From Stentor roeselii (Eukaryota > Ciliophora > Heterotrichea > Heterotrichida > Stentoridae): a DNA stretch of 64,000 nucleotides. The notes under the pieces are model-generated. The model had not been told where the DNA came from, searched no databases, and saw nothing but the letters and a program-made list of their open reading frames with translations. Below are positions 9,366 through 19,066 of this stretch, one piece after another (positions within the stretch are counted from its first letter, which is position 1; each line of letters begins with the position of its first letter). The stretch covers positions 34,809 to 98,808 of the forward strand of contig RSEH01000177.1 in NCBI GenBank assembly GCA_006503475.1, given 5' to 3'. Position numbers and translations under genes: made by a program.

Positions 9366-9725
9366 TTATGATGTTGAAGAATAGGAAATTCCTTCTTCGA
9401 TATCCAAGCAGAAGGCTTCAGGGTCTGCTTCGGTATTTTCTTCGAAAGAAATCGCAGCATTAGTTTCAAAATCTGCCAGATCAGAAAGTGTTTGCGATTG
9501 CAAAGCACGACTGAGAGACAGCATCGTCTCAGAGACACTATCGGAACCATCAGTACTGGTCCAGCCTGGAAAATCTTTGAAACAAAGATCAGCTTCTGTA
9601 GGGGTATTAAAAGGGATGGCATTTTCAGATGATTGAAAAAAGTCCCAAAACTCATGTTTTATTGTCTTTGATTCGAAAAGTCTTTCAATAGTCTCAGCTG
9701 TTGTTATCTGTATGGTACTCGTCAT
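9366..9725 (-). CDS. Acidic hypothetical protein, 119 aa
   Basis: Starts at ATG 9725 in a taataaATG context, divergent from the F-box gene at 9811 with 85 bp between starts. It is Ser/Thr/Glu-rich and acidic (for example EENTEADPEAF), with no recognised domain, and is probably disordered. An overlapping minus-strand frame (9314-9655) is less likely because it lacks this start context. Function unknown. Confidence 0.5.
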   Translation of the reverse strand: MTSTIQITTAETIERLFESKTIKHEFWDFFQSSENAIPFNTPTEADLCFKDFPGWTSTDGSDSVSETMLSLSRALQSQTLSDLADFETNAAISFEENTEADPEAFCLDIEEGISYSSTS

Positions 9726-9810
9726 TTATTATGATCAAAATATTACCAACTATTAAATCAATATCTCAAAAGCTTTCTTGTTCCATTCCTTCCTCTAAAA
9801 TTTTACAATA
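9726..9810. promoter_or_regulatory. Divergent intergenic spacer, 85 bp
   Basis: The only non-coding DNA between the starts at 9725 (-) and 9811 (+). It must hold both 5' leaders and any shared promoter. It is AT-rich, with no recognised motif beyond ATTATGATC and TTTTACAATA next to the ATGs. Confidence 0.4.
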
Positions 9811-11013
9811 ATGGACAAATTCTCTATTTTCCTGATTCGAGAAGTCCTGTCTTACCTGGACTTATCAGAAATCCTAGAATGTTCTTGTTTGAATAAAAAA
9901 TTCAAGAAACTTATAAAAAAACCTGACTTCTGGAATTTCTTATTCAAAGCAGAAAAAACCAGTTCTTACCACTCAGGACCTTTCTTCGACTTTAACAAGG
10001 CTTCGAAGTTGTTTCGAAATCTTTCTCTTGCGAACTCAGAGTTTTCATCTTACGAAGAAATGATAAAAATTTACTCATTCTTGCAAAATCCAGAGAAACT
10101 TGAGATAGTTTCAATATCTTCTTCAAGTCCAAGCTTTAAAGATACAAGTAAAAACTTTATCCACTATTGCAACTTGTTTCGTGTTTCAGTTTCAAGTGAC
10201 TTAGAAGACAACGAGTCAGAGATTTTATTGGAACTTTCCGAGTTTTGCTTTATTTTTTCATTTAGCTTTAAAGTTTTCAGACTTATCAGTAATCTGAGTG
10301 TGTTATTTGCGCCGAAACATGTAAAAGTATTGATTGGGGAGACTTCAGATAGTTTTAAATGGGAGTCTGAGACGTATGAAGTAGATTTATCAGAGAACTA
10401 TAACACGATTTTGGTACTTCCTACACTGGTCACAGGAAAGTTCTTGAAAATAATTTTATCAGGTCATCAGTCAAAACACCTAGAAAGTAACTTATTCCAA
10501 ACCACTCTTCAACATATCGAGTTGACAGGCCACCCCACGTCATTTAAAGGTGAATCGATTGTTTCTATAATAAAATCTCAGCAATTTTTCAAGATTTTAG
10601 CAAAAACTGAGCTTTTATCTCCTTTTTACTATGAAAGAGCTCTTCACTGTGGACTTCTGAAGAATTTTTTCGATGTTCTTCCTGAGTATAATACAGACAT
10701 CGAGGCTTATTTTTACTTTAAATACTTTTCTAGTCTTGAACTCAAGACAAGAAGTTTCAGTAGCTTTGAACTTGTGGGAAACTACTTCTTTGATCAAGGC
10801 GATTTACTTGCAGCTGAGAAGATTTTTTTTGATATTCGAGACCTGCGAAGAATGTCTCGATGCGAGCTGTTAAAACGGAAGTTCGAGAAACTGAAGCTGA
10901 TAACAAAAGAAAATGATTCCAGATATCCAGACAAGAAGTTTCTTTTATTAGAAGCGAGAAAATTGGGAGGGCTTGAACTGGAAGATGAGCTTGTCATTCA
11001 GTTGCAGTTTTAA
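9811..11013 (+). CDS. F-box protein with jelly-roll-like middle domain, 400 aa
   Basis: The N-terminus (residues ~1-45, FLIREVLSYLDLSEILECSC followed by LNKKFKKL) fits an F-box, the Skp1-binding motif of SCF ubiquitin ligases. The middle (about 85-240) alternates beta strands and ends with GKFLKIILSG and ELTG. This resembles galactose-binding/APC10-type jelly rolls, which would form the substrate-binding part. A paralogue of similar length lies at 27425-28630 and shares the GPFFDF/GPYFEF and SFKVFRL/NFKVARL segments. The jelly-roll reading is inference. Confidence 0.72.
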   Translation: MDKFSIFLIREVLSYLDLSEILECSCLNKKFKKLIKKPDFWNFLFKAEKTSSYHSGPFFDFNKASKLFRNLSLANSEFSSYEEMIKIYSFLQNPEKLEIVSISSSSPSFKDTSKNFIHYCNLFRVSVSSDLEDNESEILLELSEFCFIFSFSFKVFRLISNLSVLFAPKHVKVLIGETSDSFKWESETYEVDLSENYNTILVLPTLVTGKFLKIILSGHQSKHLESNLFQTTLQHIELTGHPTSFKGESIVSIIKSQQFFKILAKTELLSPFYYERALHCGLLKNFFDVLPEYNTDIEAYFYFKYFSSLELKTRSFSSFELVGNYFFDQGDLLAAEKIFFDIRDLRRMSRCELLKRKFEKLKLITKENDSRYPDKKFLLLEARKLGGLELEDELVIQLQF

Positions 11014-11036
11014 ACTAATCTCCCATTTACTCTTAC

Positions 11037-12227
11037 TTACCCCCACCAGCTGGGCTTCACGTTTACCCGGTTGTAAACTGGACGAATCGGTGGAAGACTA
11101 GCAGGCAGTTTGTCATACTGTTCTTTAAGCGCCTGGACTTGTTTTGCCACAGTATCTTGCTTAAAAGGGTTATGATAAGCAATATACGGTGGATTATCTA
11201 ATTTTTTCTTACATTTTTCATTTCGCCGGTCAATTCTATTAAGTCGATCAATTCTTTCAATAGGTTCCGTCACACTTTTCGGAGGACTATGAAAAGCTTC
11301 TGGGTACTTATGACTTATTTTCTGAGAGTTATAATTCGAAGCAGGAAGACTTTTCGTAAGAGCATTGATTTGCTTTGGAATTTTTATAGTATTGAGTAGT
11401 TCATTTTGAGCTAGAGGCTCAGAAGTCTCACAATGTTTCAAAACAATCGGGTTAATCAACAGCTCTTCACAACTCGGACGATTCCTGGGGTCGACCTTTA
11501 ACATCAACCGAATAATCCTTGAAAGATCTTCAGAGTACATATTTGGTATCGCTGGGTAATCGCCACTTATCACTTTCCTATACAAGCCCTTCATGTCCAT
11601 TGCCTGAAAAGGCGGACAAAGTGCAGCGACTTCATAAATAACGCATCCAAGGCTCCAAATATCCGACTTGGAATCATAAGGTTTGTCCTTCCACACCTCA
11701 GGACTGGCGTAATAAGGAGTCCCTGTCTGAGTGTAAAGCAATCCCATCTTCGCCACTTTCGAAACATTCATATCTCCGATTTTAATGCAACCGTTTTGAT
11801 TCAAGTAGACATTGGCGCATTTGATATCCCTGTGCAAAATACTCAAATCATGCAAAGCTTTCAGACCTTTTAAAGTCTGCACGAAGATGTCCCAGATTTC
11901 AGCTTCTGCGAAATGAGTTCGGCGCTTTTTTATCAATGAAATCTTTTGAAGTAGGTCTCCACCGTCAGCGAATTCAGTTATAAGGCAAAGCTGGTTGGAA
12001 CCCTCGTCAATAAAAGCCTCTTTGAAGGTGATCACGTTGGGATGGGCGATAGAAGCTAAAATTCTGATTTCATTTACTGAATTTTCTCTTTCTTTTTCAG
12101 TCAATGATCCGAATTTCACCTTTTTTAAAGCGTAGATCATCCCGTCGCTTTTTCGTCGGACTTTGTGAACTTCTGAATAGGCTCCTTCGCCGATTTTGTT
12201 TAAAATTTCAAAACTTTTGAGTGACAT
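11037..12227 (-). CDS. NEK-family serine/threonine kinase, 396 aa
   Basis: The kinase domain spans residues ~5-260: Gly loop GEGAYSEV, VAIK-type Lys in YALKKV, catalytic loop HRDIKCANV and activation segment GTPYYASPEVW. The Mg-binding motif reads DMN instead of DFG. DLN/DMN followed by VSKVAK is typical of the NEK subgroup that includes algal FA2-type kinases, which act at basal bodies, in cilium severing and in the cell cycle. The tail is short and basic. It is divergent from the CDPK with 56 bp between starts; its stop lies 23 nt from the F-box stop (convergent). Confidence 0.92.
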   Translation of the reverse strand: MSLKSFEILNKIGEGAYSEVHKVRRKSDGMIYALKKVKFGSLTEKERENSVNEIRILASIAHPNVITFKEAFIDEGSNQLCLITEFADGGDLLQKISLIKKRRTHFAEAEIWDIFVQTLKGLKALHDLSILHRDIKCANVYLNQNGCIKIGDMNVSKVAKMGLLYTQTGTPYYASPEVWKDKPYDSKSDIWSLGCVIYEVAALCPPFQAMDMKGLYRKVISGDYPAIPNMYSEDLSRIIRLMLKVDPRNRPSCEELLINPIVLKHCETSEPLAQNELLNTIKIPKQINALTKSLPASNYNSQKISHKYPEAFHSPPKSVTEPIERIDRLNRIDRRNEKCKKKLDNPPYIAYHNPFKQDTVAKQVQALKEQYDKLPASLPPIRPVYNRVNVKPSWWG

Positions 12228-12283
12228 GTTTTTTATTTAGTTTTAATTGTATTTAATGAAGGGTGATTTGGTTTTAGATAATT
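12228..12283. promoter_or_regulatory. Divergent spacer between NEK and CDPK, 56 bp
   Basis: All non-coding DNA between two divergent start codons. It is AT-rich with no clear element, and both promoters must fit here or extend into coding sequence. Confidence 0.4.
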
Positions 12284-13741
12284 ATGGGCTGTGGGAATTC
12301 AACAGCGATGAATAGCACTGGAAAAAAATTGAAAATTTTACCTGAAATTATTGTTGACCCGAATAATTTTATTGCTACGAACTCTAAACCTTTTCAAGAT
12401 GTTTATAAAATCGGAAGGCTTCTTGGAAGTGGAAGTTTTGGGGATGTTAGGATTGTCACTCATAAAGAGACTGGAGATCATCGGGCTGTTAAGATATTCA
12501 AAAAGGACTTGGCTAATACTGATGGAATGAAAAAAATGCTGGTTGATGAGTTGAATATTTTGAGGACTCTTGACCATCCAAGTATAATCCGAATCTTCGA
12601 GTTTTTCGAAGACGATAAAAAGTACTACATTGTGATGGAGCACTGCGAAGGTGGCGAGCTATTCGAAGAAATTCTAAAAAAAGAGTACTTCGACGAAAAC
12701 GTGGCAGCGTCAATTCTTCATCAGTTATTCTCAGCAGTAGCTTACCTCCACAGCAAAAGAATCGTGCACCGTGACCTGAAACCTGAGAACATTCTTCTCG
12801 AGGACAAAAACGACCTTCTCAACCTAAAACTAGTCGACTTCGGTCACGCGACACGTTTAAACCCAGGTTCTCGGATACGAGTTCCAGTGGGCAGTTCTTA
12901 TTACATTGCCCCAGAGGTCCTAAAAGGTTCTTACACAGAAAAGTGCGACTTATGGAGCTGCGGGGTCATCACTTACATGCTCTTATCCGGAAAGCCGCCT
13001 TTTGACGGCAAGTCCGACGATGAAATCATAGAAAAAGTAAAAAAATGTTCTTATCATTTCAAAGATGAGGTTTGGAAAAGTGTCTCTAATGAAGCAAAAG
13101 ATCTTATTTTTAAGTTACTTGCTCTTCCTGATGTCAGGATTTCTGCTCAAGAAGCATTAGAAGACCCTTGGCTCCAGAGAAGGGTAAAAAAGGAAAACTT
13201 GTCGAAAAAAATTGTCACTCATGCCTTGGATAACTTGAAAGGCTTCAGCAAGAATAATAAGTTGAAGGAAGCTGTTAATAGTTTTATTGCTACTCAGTGT
13301 TTGACTGTCGCTGAAAATAAAGAGTTGAGAAATGTTTTCAAGGAAATGGATGGTAATGGAGATGGAAAACTTAGTCGCAAGGAACTTATTGATTATTTTA
13401 TTAGGGAAATGGGAGAAGATGAAGCACAGAATGAGGTTAATCGCATTTTTGCTCAGGTTGATACTGATAATAATGGATATGTGGAGTATACTGAGTTTTT
13501 GAAAGCTAGCTTGGATGGAAAAACTAGAAACAATAAAGGGTATCTTAAAAGAGCTTTTGATATGTTTGATAAGAATGGGAGTGGAACCATCACAATTGAA
13601 GAACTTAGAAAAATCCTTGCTGGAGGAAGTGTCAGTAGTGATGGAATCTGGGCTCAAATAATTCAAGACGTAGATAAAAACGGGGACGGAGTAATCGACT
13701 TGCAAGAATTTGAGAGCCTCCTAATGAGCAAGATTAGCTAG
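12284..13741 (+). CDS. Calcium-dependent protein kinase (CDPK), 485 aa
   Basis: MGCGNS at the start is an N-myristoylation signal with a palmitoylable Cys3, predicting membrane attachment. The kinase domain is at residues ~41-300: GSGSFG loop, VKIFKK Lys, HRDLKPEN, DFGHA and APEVLKG. An autoinhibitory junction follows, then four EF-hands with intact loops: DGNGDGKLSRKE, DTDNNGYVEYTE, DKNGSGTITIEE and DKNGDGVIDLQE. Calcium binding by the EF-hands would relieve autoinhibition. CDPKs occur in plants, apicomplexans and ciliates, where they link Ca2+ signals to ciliary beating and secretion. Confidence 0.97.
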   Translation: MGCGNSTAMNSTGKKLKILPEIIVDPNNFIATNSKPFQDVYKIGRLLGSGSFGDVRIVTHKETGDHRAVKIFKKDLANTDGMKKMLVDELNILRTLDHPSIIRIFEFFEDDKKYYIVMEHCEGGELFEEILKKEYFDENVAASILHQLFSAVAYLHSKRIVHRDLKPENILLEDKNDLLNLKLVDFGHATRLNPGSRIRVPVGSSYYIAPEVLKGSYTEKCDLWSCGVITYMLLSGKPPFDGKSDDEIIEKVKKCSYHFKDEVWKSVSNEAKDLIFKLLALPDVRISAQEALEDPWLQRRVKKENLSKKIVTHALDNLKGFSKNNKLKEAVNSFIATQCLTVAENKELRNVFKEMDGNGDGKLSRKELIDYFIREMGEDEAQNEVNRIFAQVDTDNNGYVEYTEFLKASLDGKTRNNKGYLKRAFDMFDKNGSGTITIEELRKILAGGSVSSDGIWAQIIQDVDKNGDGVIDLQEFESLLMSKIS

Positions 13742-13991
13742 GATCTCACCCATACATTAAAAATCACTAAATTATATCAAAAAATCTGCTCTTGATATCA
13801 AATTCTTAGCCAATCAAAATCTCTCTTTTCAAGAAAAAATCCTCACTTCAAAAAACCCTCATTCCTAAAAAAAACCAATTCTAAATCCTAAAATTCTTAA
13901 AAAAAACTAATTTCAAAATCTCCAGTTTTCACATCTTTAACCATAGAACATTCTAATATAATCTATTCACACAAATCTTTTATAAATAAAT

Positions 13992-15266
13992 ATGATCATC
14001 AGTAATAATCCAGCACAAAGATTAGGATACGAACTGCAACGAAACAAAGAGGCAGTTCTCAGCCAGGTCTTGATCTGGTGTGAGCACTTCTTGCATTTGG
14101 CAGTGTTTTTCCTCTTTACTATTCTATGGTTAAGCGGTTTGGTTCCTCAGCCAGTGCCCTTCGCGGCGGCATCTCTTGTCCAATTGCTTCGAATAGTGAA
14201 GCAAATGACGACACTAGCAAAGACCCAGGCCCTCGGAAGCAAAAAATTTTTCATCAAAGAGCTTCTGCTAAGTTTTTTTTCATTCCTGTTCATTTTCTAT
14301 TTGATGTTCATAAGTTACGTGCCAGAAGCTCAGCTGGTCATAAGCCTCTGCCCTCTGCTGGCAAATATGATGGTTTTTCTATTGTTTAAAGTGAAAAATT
14401 ATCATAGAATCAACTATTTTTCTTCTAAACTAGAGATTTGTATACAACTTGTCGCTTTTATGGCGGTTTTGTTCGCAGGGCTTAAGGATATTCAAGTCAT
14501 TCAGATGGACTGGATTTTTGTTTTTTGGTCTGTTTGGATTGAAATTTTGGTTTTTTTGGTCTTTGGAGCTCTGCAGCTTGCTAAGGGCTTTAAGAAGATA
14601 TTTTATAGGAGAAATAGAGAAGATTTTAATGAAGCTGTTGGAAGGATTTGGATCGGCGCTGCTTTGATTTGCGCAGGGTTTTGTGGATTTTACTTGTTTT
14701 TTTGTCTTTCTAGGGAATTGGATATGGATAAGTGGAATGGGGTTAAGGTTGCTATTTTGGTGTTTTTGTTGTATTTTGTTGTTCTTGCTATTTTCACATG
14801 GATTCTCAGAAATCTTTTGACGTAATTTATAAAAAGGGACTGGCTAGTCTGCCACTTCAGCACTCCAAGCTTTCAATTTTTCACCGAATCAAGAAACTCC
14901 TTACTCAACCTCGATCAACTCCAAATCACTCTAATCGACGTTGAAAATTTCCCATCAAGACTAAAGCATTTCTCCTCCAATTTCTTCCTAGTTCAAAGTG
15001 AAGACCCAGAAGAACTCCAAAATTTTTCCCACGATTCAAGCCTTGAAATTTCTAAACTCTGTTTAATTTGCTGTATAAACCCTCCAAACTCCATCTTCAT
15101 GAACTGTGGTCACGGAGGAGCCTGTTTCGAGTGTTCTTGTCAGACCTGGGCAAAGAACCAAAAGTGTTTTTACTGCAGAAGTCCAGTTCAAATTCTTTTA
15201 AAATACGAAAGCGAGTCAGAAGGGGTAGTCGAAGTGACTCGAGCAGTGAAAGTAAAGTTAAATTAA
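13992..15266 (+). CDS. Multi-pass membrane RING-finger protein (spliced), 419 aa
   Basis: Exons are 13992-14821 and 14837-15266; removal of the 15-nt intron 14822-14836 restores the frame. The first ~277 residues contain about seven hydrophobic segments. The C-terminus carries a C3HC4-type RING: CLIC, then CGHGGACFEC and CFYC, with a short tail. This layout (TMEM185/Fragile-X-F-like membrane part plus C-terminal RING) occurs in plants and protists and suggests a membrane-anchored ubiquitin ligase. The family name is tentative; the RING and the membrane segments are clear. Confidence 0.85.
14822..14836 (+). other. 15-nt spliceosomal intron
   Basis: GTAATTTATAAAAAG. It begins GTAA, has TAA at positions 9-11 (likely branch-point A) and ends AG. 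It contains an in-frame TAA, and its removal fuses the membrane ORF to the RING frame. Confidence 0.88.
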
Positions 15267-15277
15267 TAACATTTTAA

Positions 15278-17119
15278 ATGGACTTCAAAGGAATTCTTGA
15301 CAAAGACATTCCTGAAGCCCTTCAAGTGAACTCGAAGTTCGCCCGTTCATTCGAGGCGAAAAAGCGTCGAGAAGAGATTCAAAAGGCGAAGGAGCGTGCA
15401 CAAGAACTTCATCTTTACTCAGGCTCTGAAGTCTCATCATCGGAAAGTGAGGACTCTTCAGCGGAGCTGCTGACTTCGAAGGCCAACTCCAAGTTTTTAA
15501 AGCTCATGACAATGATAAAGACGAGTGACCCGGCACTGAAAGACCCGGACTACAAAGCTTTCAGTGACTCTGACTTTGAGACTTCTTCAGAGAAGTCCTT
15601 AAAACAAGGAAAAGAAGGGAAACAAGTGAAGCCTGTCAGGTACAAAGACCAACTCAGGCAAAGTCTTTTAAACCCGACGACTGACAAGCCAAACACTGAA
15701 GTCCAGAAGCAAAGAGAGCTGAAAGATGACTTTTTGTCTGCAGTCAGTCAGTGGGAAAACCTTGATAAAGACCAGGACCTGCTCAAGCCTCGCAAGCAGG
15801 ACTCAAAAAAGGACTCAGAAGATGATTTAATTGAAGCTGTGCAGGAAATCACTAAGGACAAGAAAGAACTAAAAAAGTTAAAAGAATTCTGGGGAACAAG
15901 TGAAAGTCATGATGACCAGTTCTTGAAAAACTTCGTTTTGAAGAAGATGTGGCAGGAACCTGATGAAAAGTTACTTACTTATGATGAGATTGTAGAAGAG
16001 GAAGATGAGAAAAAGACAAATGAAGCTGAAAAATTCGAAACTGCTTACAACTTCCGATTTGAAGAAGAAGGTTTCGATAAACTAAAATGTAACCTTTAAA
16101 CAGCCTACCCTCGAAACATCGACCAATCAGTACGAAAAAAGTCAGAAACCCGAAAAACTCAGCGAGAACTAAAAAAAGAACGAAAAGAACAAGAAAAACT
16201 TTCAAGAGCCGAAGAAATAAAACGTTTAAAAAACCTAAAAAAAGCTGAAATCGCTTCAAAACTTTCCCTAATCGAAAAATTCGCCGGTACTAAACCCTTA
16301 ATGCAGGCAGAAACATTTGAAAAAGACTTCGACCCAGCAGAGTACGACAAAGAAATGTCTCAGATGTTCAACGATTCTTACTATCAAGTCGAAGACCGTC
16401 CTATGGTAGACCCAGACGACATTGAAAAGGTTCAAGAAAACGACGTCGACGTTCTAAGAATCGAGCAAACCGCTGAAATCCCTGCAAGTCTCAAGGAAGG
16501 CACCCAGGGCACCTGGTGGTTATGCGACGGCTGCGAAGAAGGCATTCCTGAAAATCGCTGGCGCTTTGACTGCCTTGAATGCCCGAATTTCACATTGTGC
16601 GAGGCTTGCCGGGCGAAGGTCGTTCATGAGCATCGATTAAAGCGCTTGAAAGTACCTCTTGGCTGTGCACCGCCTTCGAATGTTGTTAAAGTTTTGTGTG
16701 ATGACTGTGGAAAAGACATTTCTCGTGAAATGCAGTTTGACTGCACACAATGTGATGACTTTAGTGTTTGTGAACAATGTCTTGAAAGCACTTCTCATCC
16801 ACATCAGCTGAAAAGTGTTCAGGACTTGTGGAAAGAACTTGAAGCTCTTGATTATGAAGATATGGTCGCTGGGGTACCTTGTAGATTCAAGTATCGGCAG
16901 GTTAGACCTCGGGACTATGGACTCACCACTGATGAGATCTTTGAGTGGGAGGATAAAAAGTTGAATAAACTTGTCAGTCTTAAGAAAATCGCTCCTTATC
17001 GAGAAGATGACGAAGTCAAAGTCACCAAGAAGAAAAAGAAATTCGTCGAAAAATCAAAAGAAAAAAAGAAAAAAGATAAAAAAATTACTAGAGAAGAAAG
17101 TTATAAAACAGGTAATTAG
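15278..17119 (+). CDS. KRI1: KRI1 ribosome-biogenesis protein with two ZZ zinc fingers (spliced), 608 aa
   Basis: Exons are 15278-16088 and 16104-17119. KRI1 hallmarks: the YNFRFEE segment followed, across the intron, by YPR and SVRKK; then MFNDSYYQ; and the C-terminal KRI1 domain (ALDYEDMVAG, RFKYRQV, YGLTTDEIFEWEDKKLN, LVSLKKIAPYR). KRI1 is a nucleolar factor for 40S subunit assembly. Between the KRI1 core and C-terminal domain are two ZZ-like zinc fingers: CDGCEEGIPENRWRFDC with CPNFTLCEAC, and CDDCGKDI with FDCTQCDDFSVCEQC. The first intron-less reading would truncate the protein just after FRFEE. The start is 11 nt after the preceding stop. Confidence 0.92.
16089..16103 (+). other. 15-nt spliceosomal intron in KRI1
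   Basis: GTAACCTTTAAACAG. GTAA start, TAA at positions 9-11, AG end. Removing it rejoins the conserved KRI1 segment YPRNIDQSVRKK in frame. Confidence 0.95.
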
Positions 17120-17874
17120 AATTCGATTGAATATTTAATACTCCATTGTTTATATAGTTCCTCATGGATAATTCTTAATTTTTCTGATCTTTTATAACCC
17201 ATTTCAGGGTATTTCCAACGTTTTAAGTAGGTGTCGTTGGTGAAGTACTTGTTTATTTCCAATACTAACTGGTCAAAATTGCTTTGATCTCCTTGTCTCA
17301 CCTCAGTCAATGCAATAGTAGTGCAGGTCTTAGTCCCCGTGAGTTTACCCAATCGGTCTTTATTTTTTATGATGCAGTAAGGAACTGACATCGCTTCACA
17401 GAGAGATGGAAGCCAGACTACAAGTTCAATTGGATCCACGTCCCAAGCGATCACTACCAGCTTTGCAAGACCTTTTTCAACGAGTGAAGTCACGTGTTTC
17501 AGTCCAAATTTCAAAACAACTGGCTTTGGAGATGATGAAGGGACCTTTTTTGAAATGATAGCTTCGGATAAAGCTTTTAAACGCGCGCATTTTGATGAAC
17601 GAGTCTCGGGTTTGTATTTTCTTAGTAGTCGGAATAATGAATAGGTCGTGTTTATACCCAGAGGACTGTAGAACGGGTTCAGTGCTGGAGGAATTTTCAA
17701 ACTTTTTAGTAAAAGTTTACGTTTTCGCTGGATTTGGATGTATTCTGCCCATCGCACGTAAAATCGTAGGTTCCGACGAGGCTGGATTGAACCGATTCTA
17801 GAAAGTTTTACTCGGGTTGTGAATAAAGGGTTTTCATTTGGTGGAGGTGAGGCTGGCGGGATTTTTTTTACCAT
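17116..17874 (-). CDS. 60S ribosomal protein eL8 (L7a), 252 aa
   Basis: A full-length eL8: NPLFTTRVKL near the start, then the RNA-binding L7Ae/L30e core with GLKHVTSLVEKGLAKLVVIAWDVDPIE split over residues ~125-155, PYCIIKNKDRLG, and CTTIALTEV. It is a structural protein of the large subunit. Its TAA stop (17116-17118) overlaps the TAG stop (17117-17119) of KRI1 on the other strand, so two genes serving ribosome synthesis meet tail to tail with no spacer. Confidence 0.96.
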   Translation of the reverse strand: MVKKIPPASPPPNENPLFTTRVKLSRIGSIQPRRNLRFYVRWAEYIQIQRKRKLLLKSLKIPPALNPFYSPLGINTTYSLFRLLRKYKPETRSSKCARLKALSEAIISKKVPSSSPKPVVLKFGLKHVTSLVEKGLAKLVVIAWDVDPIELVVWLPSLCEAMSVPYCIIKNKDRLGKLTGTKTCTTIALTEVRQGDQSNFDQLVLEINKYFTNDTYLKRWKYPEMGYKRSEKLRIIHEELYKQWSIKYSIEF

Positions 17875-18129
17875 TTATAATTTTTGTGATTATTGCAGTA
17901 ATTAATAGAAGTTATGAAATGGTGAGTATAGGGTTTAATATTGGATTATAAATTGTTTGATTAAAAATTTCAAATTTTGAAGATTCAAGGAAAAGTGATT
18001 TAAGAATTTTTCGAAATTTGATATAAATTTTATTGAAGTATAATAATTATCAAGTGCTTTGATATTAGGATATTGAATGAATCGCTTTTATGAAGTAATT
18101 ATTTAATCAGTAATCACTTATTTTTTTCA
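17875..18129. other. AT-rich 5' flank of eL8
   Basis: Upstream region of the minus-strand eL8 gene. It is AT-rich, and no element was recognised. Confidence 0.4.
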
Positions 18130-18720
18130 CTATAGACTTTCATTAAAACCAAAAACAATGTCCCAGCACTCAATTATGTTCCTTGATTCAACATTAGGGT
18201 CTAGAATAACTAATTCTTTAATATATGCTTCATCCATATTCTTTATTAGCCACTTGGCTTTAGATTGAAATTCTGTTCACTATAGAAAATATCTTCACCT
18301 AAAATTATTGTAAGTGACTTGATAGTGATTGGGTATTAATTTGAAAAAGGTGTTCTAAAACTCTTCAACATAATTGGGACTTTTAAATCACATTTGATAT
18401 CGCGTGAGTATTACAATAGTCAAGACTGCATTTAATATTCTCAAGTATTAGAATCAAGTTTCTTTACCTTTAAATGGCAAAAATGTTATAAAGAGTATCA
18501 AGTAATTGATTTGAGATTATACTACTGCAGAATATTCTTCTTCATTTTCTATTGAGTTTAAACCATTTCATCAATTGTAAAAAAATTGATTCACTGCAAA
18601 CAAGGCACATAGTCTGGGAATTTCTATTAAAATTCTGATACAGCTCAAACAAAACTTACGTCCTTACGAGTTTGCAATAGACACAACCCTCTAAGTATCA
18701 CACTAGAAATAAATCAGCTT
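18130..18720 (-). pseudogene. Decayed copy of the RING/PHR-like gene at 19067-20011
   Basis: Three blocks align with the intact minus-strand gene in the same order: 18190-18240 with about 19224-19275, 18285-18345 with about 19322-19395, and 18610-18700 with about 19915-19975 (the RING-coding end). The copy is shorter (internal deletion) and full of stops. It is a tandem duplicate that has lost function. Confidence 0.7.
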
Positions 18721-19066
18721 CTCCAATTATTTAGTTTATATGAGAAAGGGATCATTACCTTAAAGCAGATGTTAATTAAAGATTATATTTAAGCACATCG
18801 ATAGATGATAACAAACTAAAAATGATTTAGATAAGATACTAATCATAAGTGATAATTGAACCTCATACTATGATTCGCAATAAATCAAAACAATCTATAT
18901 CAGTATTTGGAGGTCATGCGATTTTGAAAAATAAAGAATTAAAAGCTTTTATTATTATTTAATAAACCTAAGATATCAAGAAGCTATAAATTAATAGTAT
19001 TTTTTCTTTCATCGTGTTATTATTTAAAATTTTAGGAGCTGAAATTATAAATAGTTGTTAACTCAA
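18721..19066. other. AT-rich spacer
   Basis: No gene is recognised between the start of the decayed copy and the 3' end of the intact copy. Confidence 0.4.

Noticed and set aside
9314-9655. Alternative minus-strand frame of 113 codons
   Set aside because: It overlaps the 9366-9725 frame, lacks the taataaATG start context and has no recognisable features.
12455-12469. Possible hidden in-frame 15-nt intron (GTCACTCATAAAGAG) in the CDPK
   Set aside because: It fits TAA at 9-11 and AG, but starts GTCA, and the encoded VTHKE belongs to a normally conserved kinase strand.
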